From an uncultured Oscillibacter sp. (GTDB lineage: Bacteria > Bacillota > Clostridia > Oscillospirales > Oscillospiraceae), in contig NZ_CAJULS010000098.1 of the NCBI RefSeq assembly GCF_910587525.1, forward strand, positions 1 to 8,903: a stretch of 8,903 nt of DNA. The letters run 5' to 3'. Positions 6,713-8,903 of this stretch are shown here, piece by piece. The notes under the pieces are model-generated. The model saw nothing but the letters and a program-made list of their open reading frames with translations. It made no database searches and had not been told where the DNA came from. A program made the translations under genes and the position numbers. Numbering within the stretch: the first letter of the stretch is position 1; each line of letters starts with the position of its first letter.

Positions 6713-6787
6713 CACAGGGGGCGCCGCCCCCTGTGCCCCCGCAGCCTTTGAAAAGGCTGGCGAAACTTTGATCTGCGGCTTCGCCGC
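6713..6787. repeat. cluster of three GC-rich hairpins downstream of alaS (REP-like)
   Basis: Three perfect stem-loops: CACAGGGGGC/GCCCCCTGTG (6713-6735, 10-bp stem, 3-base loop), CAGCCTTT/AAAGGCTG (6742-6759) and GCGGC/GCCGC with loop TTC (6775-6787). The last begins 8 bases beyond the alaS stop. None is followed by a T run on the minus strand, so they are not classical intrinsic terminators, though they could halt RNA decay or aid termination. The 'CAGCCTTT-GA-AAAGGCTG plus GGGGGC hairpin' pattern is one I know as a widely repeated intergenic unit in gut Clostridia, from memory only. The rest of the 6572-6795 gap holds repeated TTCGCT words (about 6668-6700) and no supported gene. Confidence 0.65.
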
Positions 6788-6795
6788 CCGCGCTT

Positions 6796-8903
<2,108 letters not shown>

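Overview
The window is GC-rich, and every supported gene lies on the minus strand. Content and style (alaS, a HIT protein, a DUF4250 protein, a lipoprotein sugar-type binding protein paired with a Cache/GGDEF sensor, abundant intergenic palindromes) suggest a gut Clostridia bacterium of the Oscillospiraceae type (Flavonifractor/Lawsonibacter-like). That assignment is an inference from protein style only. The window looks like a contig from a short-read assembly: its first 46 bases are not genomic but Illumina P7 adapter, including what looks like an 8-base sample index.

Layout from right to left, which is the direction of transcription. (1) 8903-6796: alanyl-tRNA synthetase, lacking its N-terminus at the window edge. 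(2) 6795-6572: a gap with three strong GC hairpins. (3) 6571-5215: a tight cluster of a tryptophan-rich hypothetical protein, a single-domain cupin, a DUF4250 protein and the stump of a CbrC-like gene. The stump ends exactly at the edge of a palindromic repeat. (4) 5031-4693: a HinT-type HIT hydrolase with its own strong ribosome site just beyond that repeat. (5) 4692-3983: a 0.7-kb gap with two more palindromic repeats and one very good sigma-A promoter pointing left. (6) 3982-47: a two-gene operon of an extracellular solute-binding lipoprotein and a large membrane sensor (TM, dCache-like, TM, HAMP-like, PAS, degenerate GGDEF, start of a GAF-like domain). The sensor runs into the adapter and is incomplete.

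The most unusual part is 4.14-5.22 kb. Three foldback palindromes of about 160-190 bp sit within 1.1 kb. Two of them (centres near 4231 and 5135) share sequence and the same central hairpin; the third (centre near 4594) is unrelated in sequence. The two with clear ends have TA on both sides, as expected for small non-autonomous elements that target TA. One has truncated the CbrC-like gene, one lies just after the HIT stop codon, and one lies in the leader between the strong promoter and the binding-protein gene.

The binding-protein/sensor pair has no permease or ATPase gene beside it in the window. The lipoprotein may therefore serve as a ligand-presenting partner of the sensor rather than as part of an importer. 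The GGDEF domain reads NRDEF, and other active-site positions are also lost, so it is probably not an active diguanylate cyclase.
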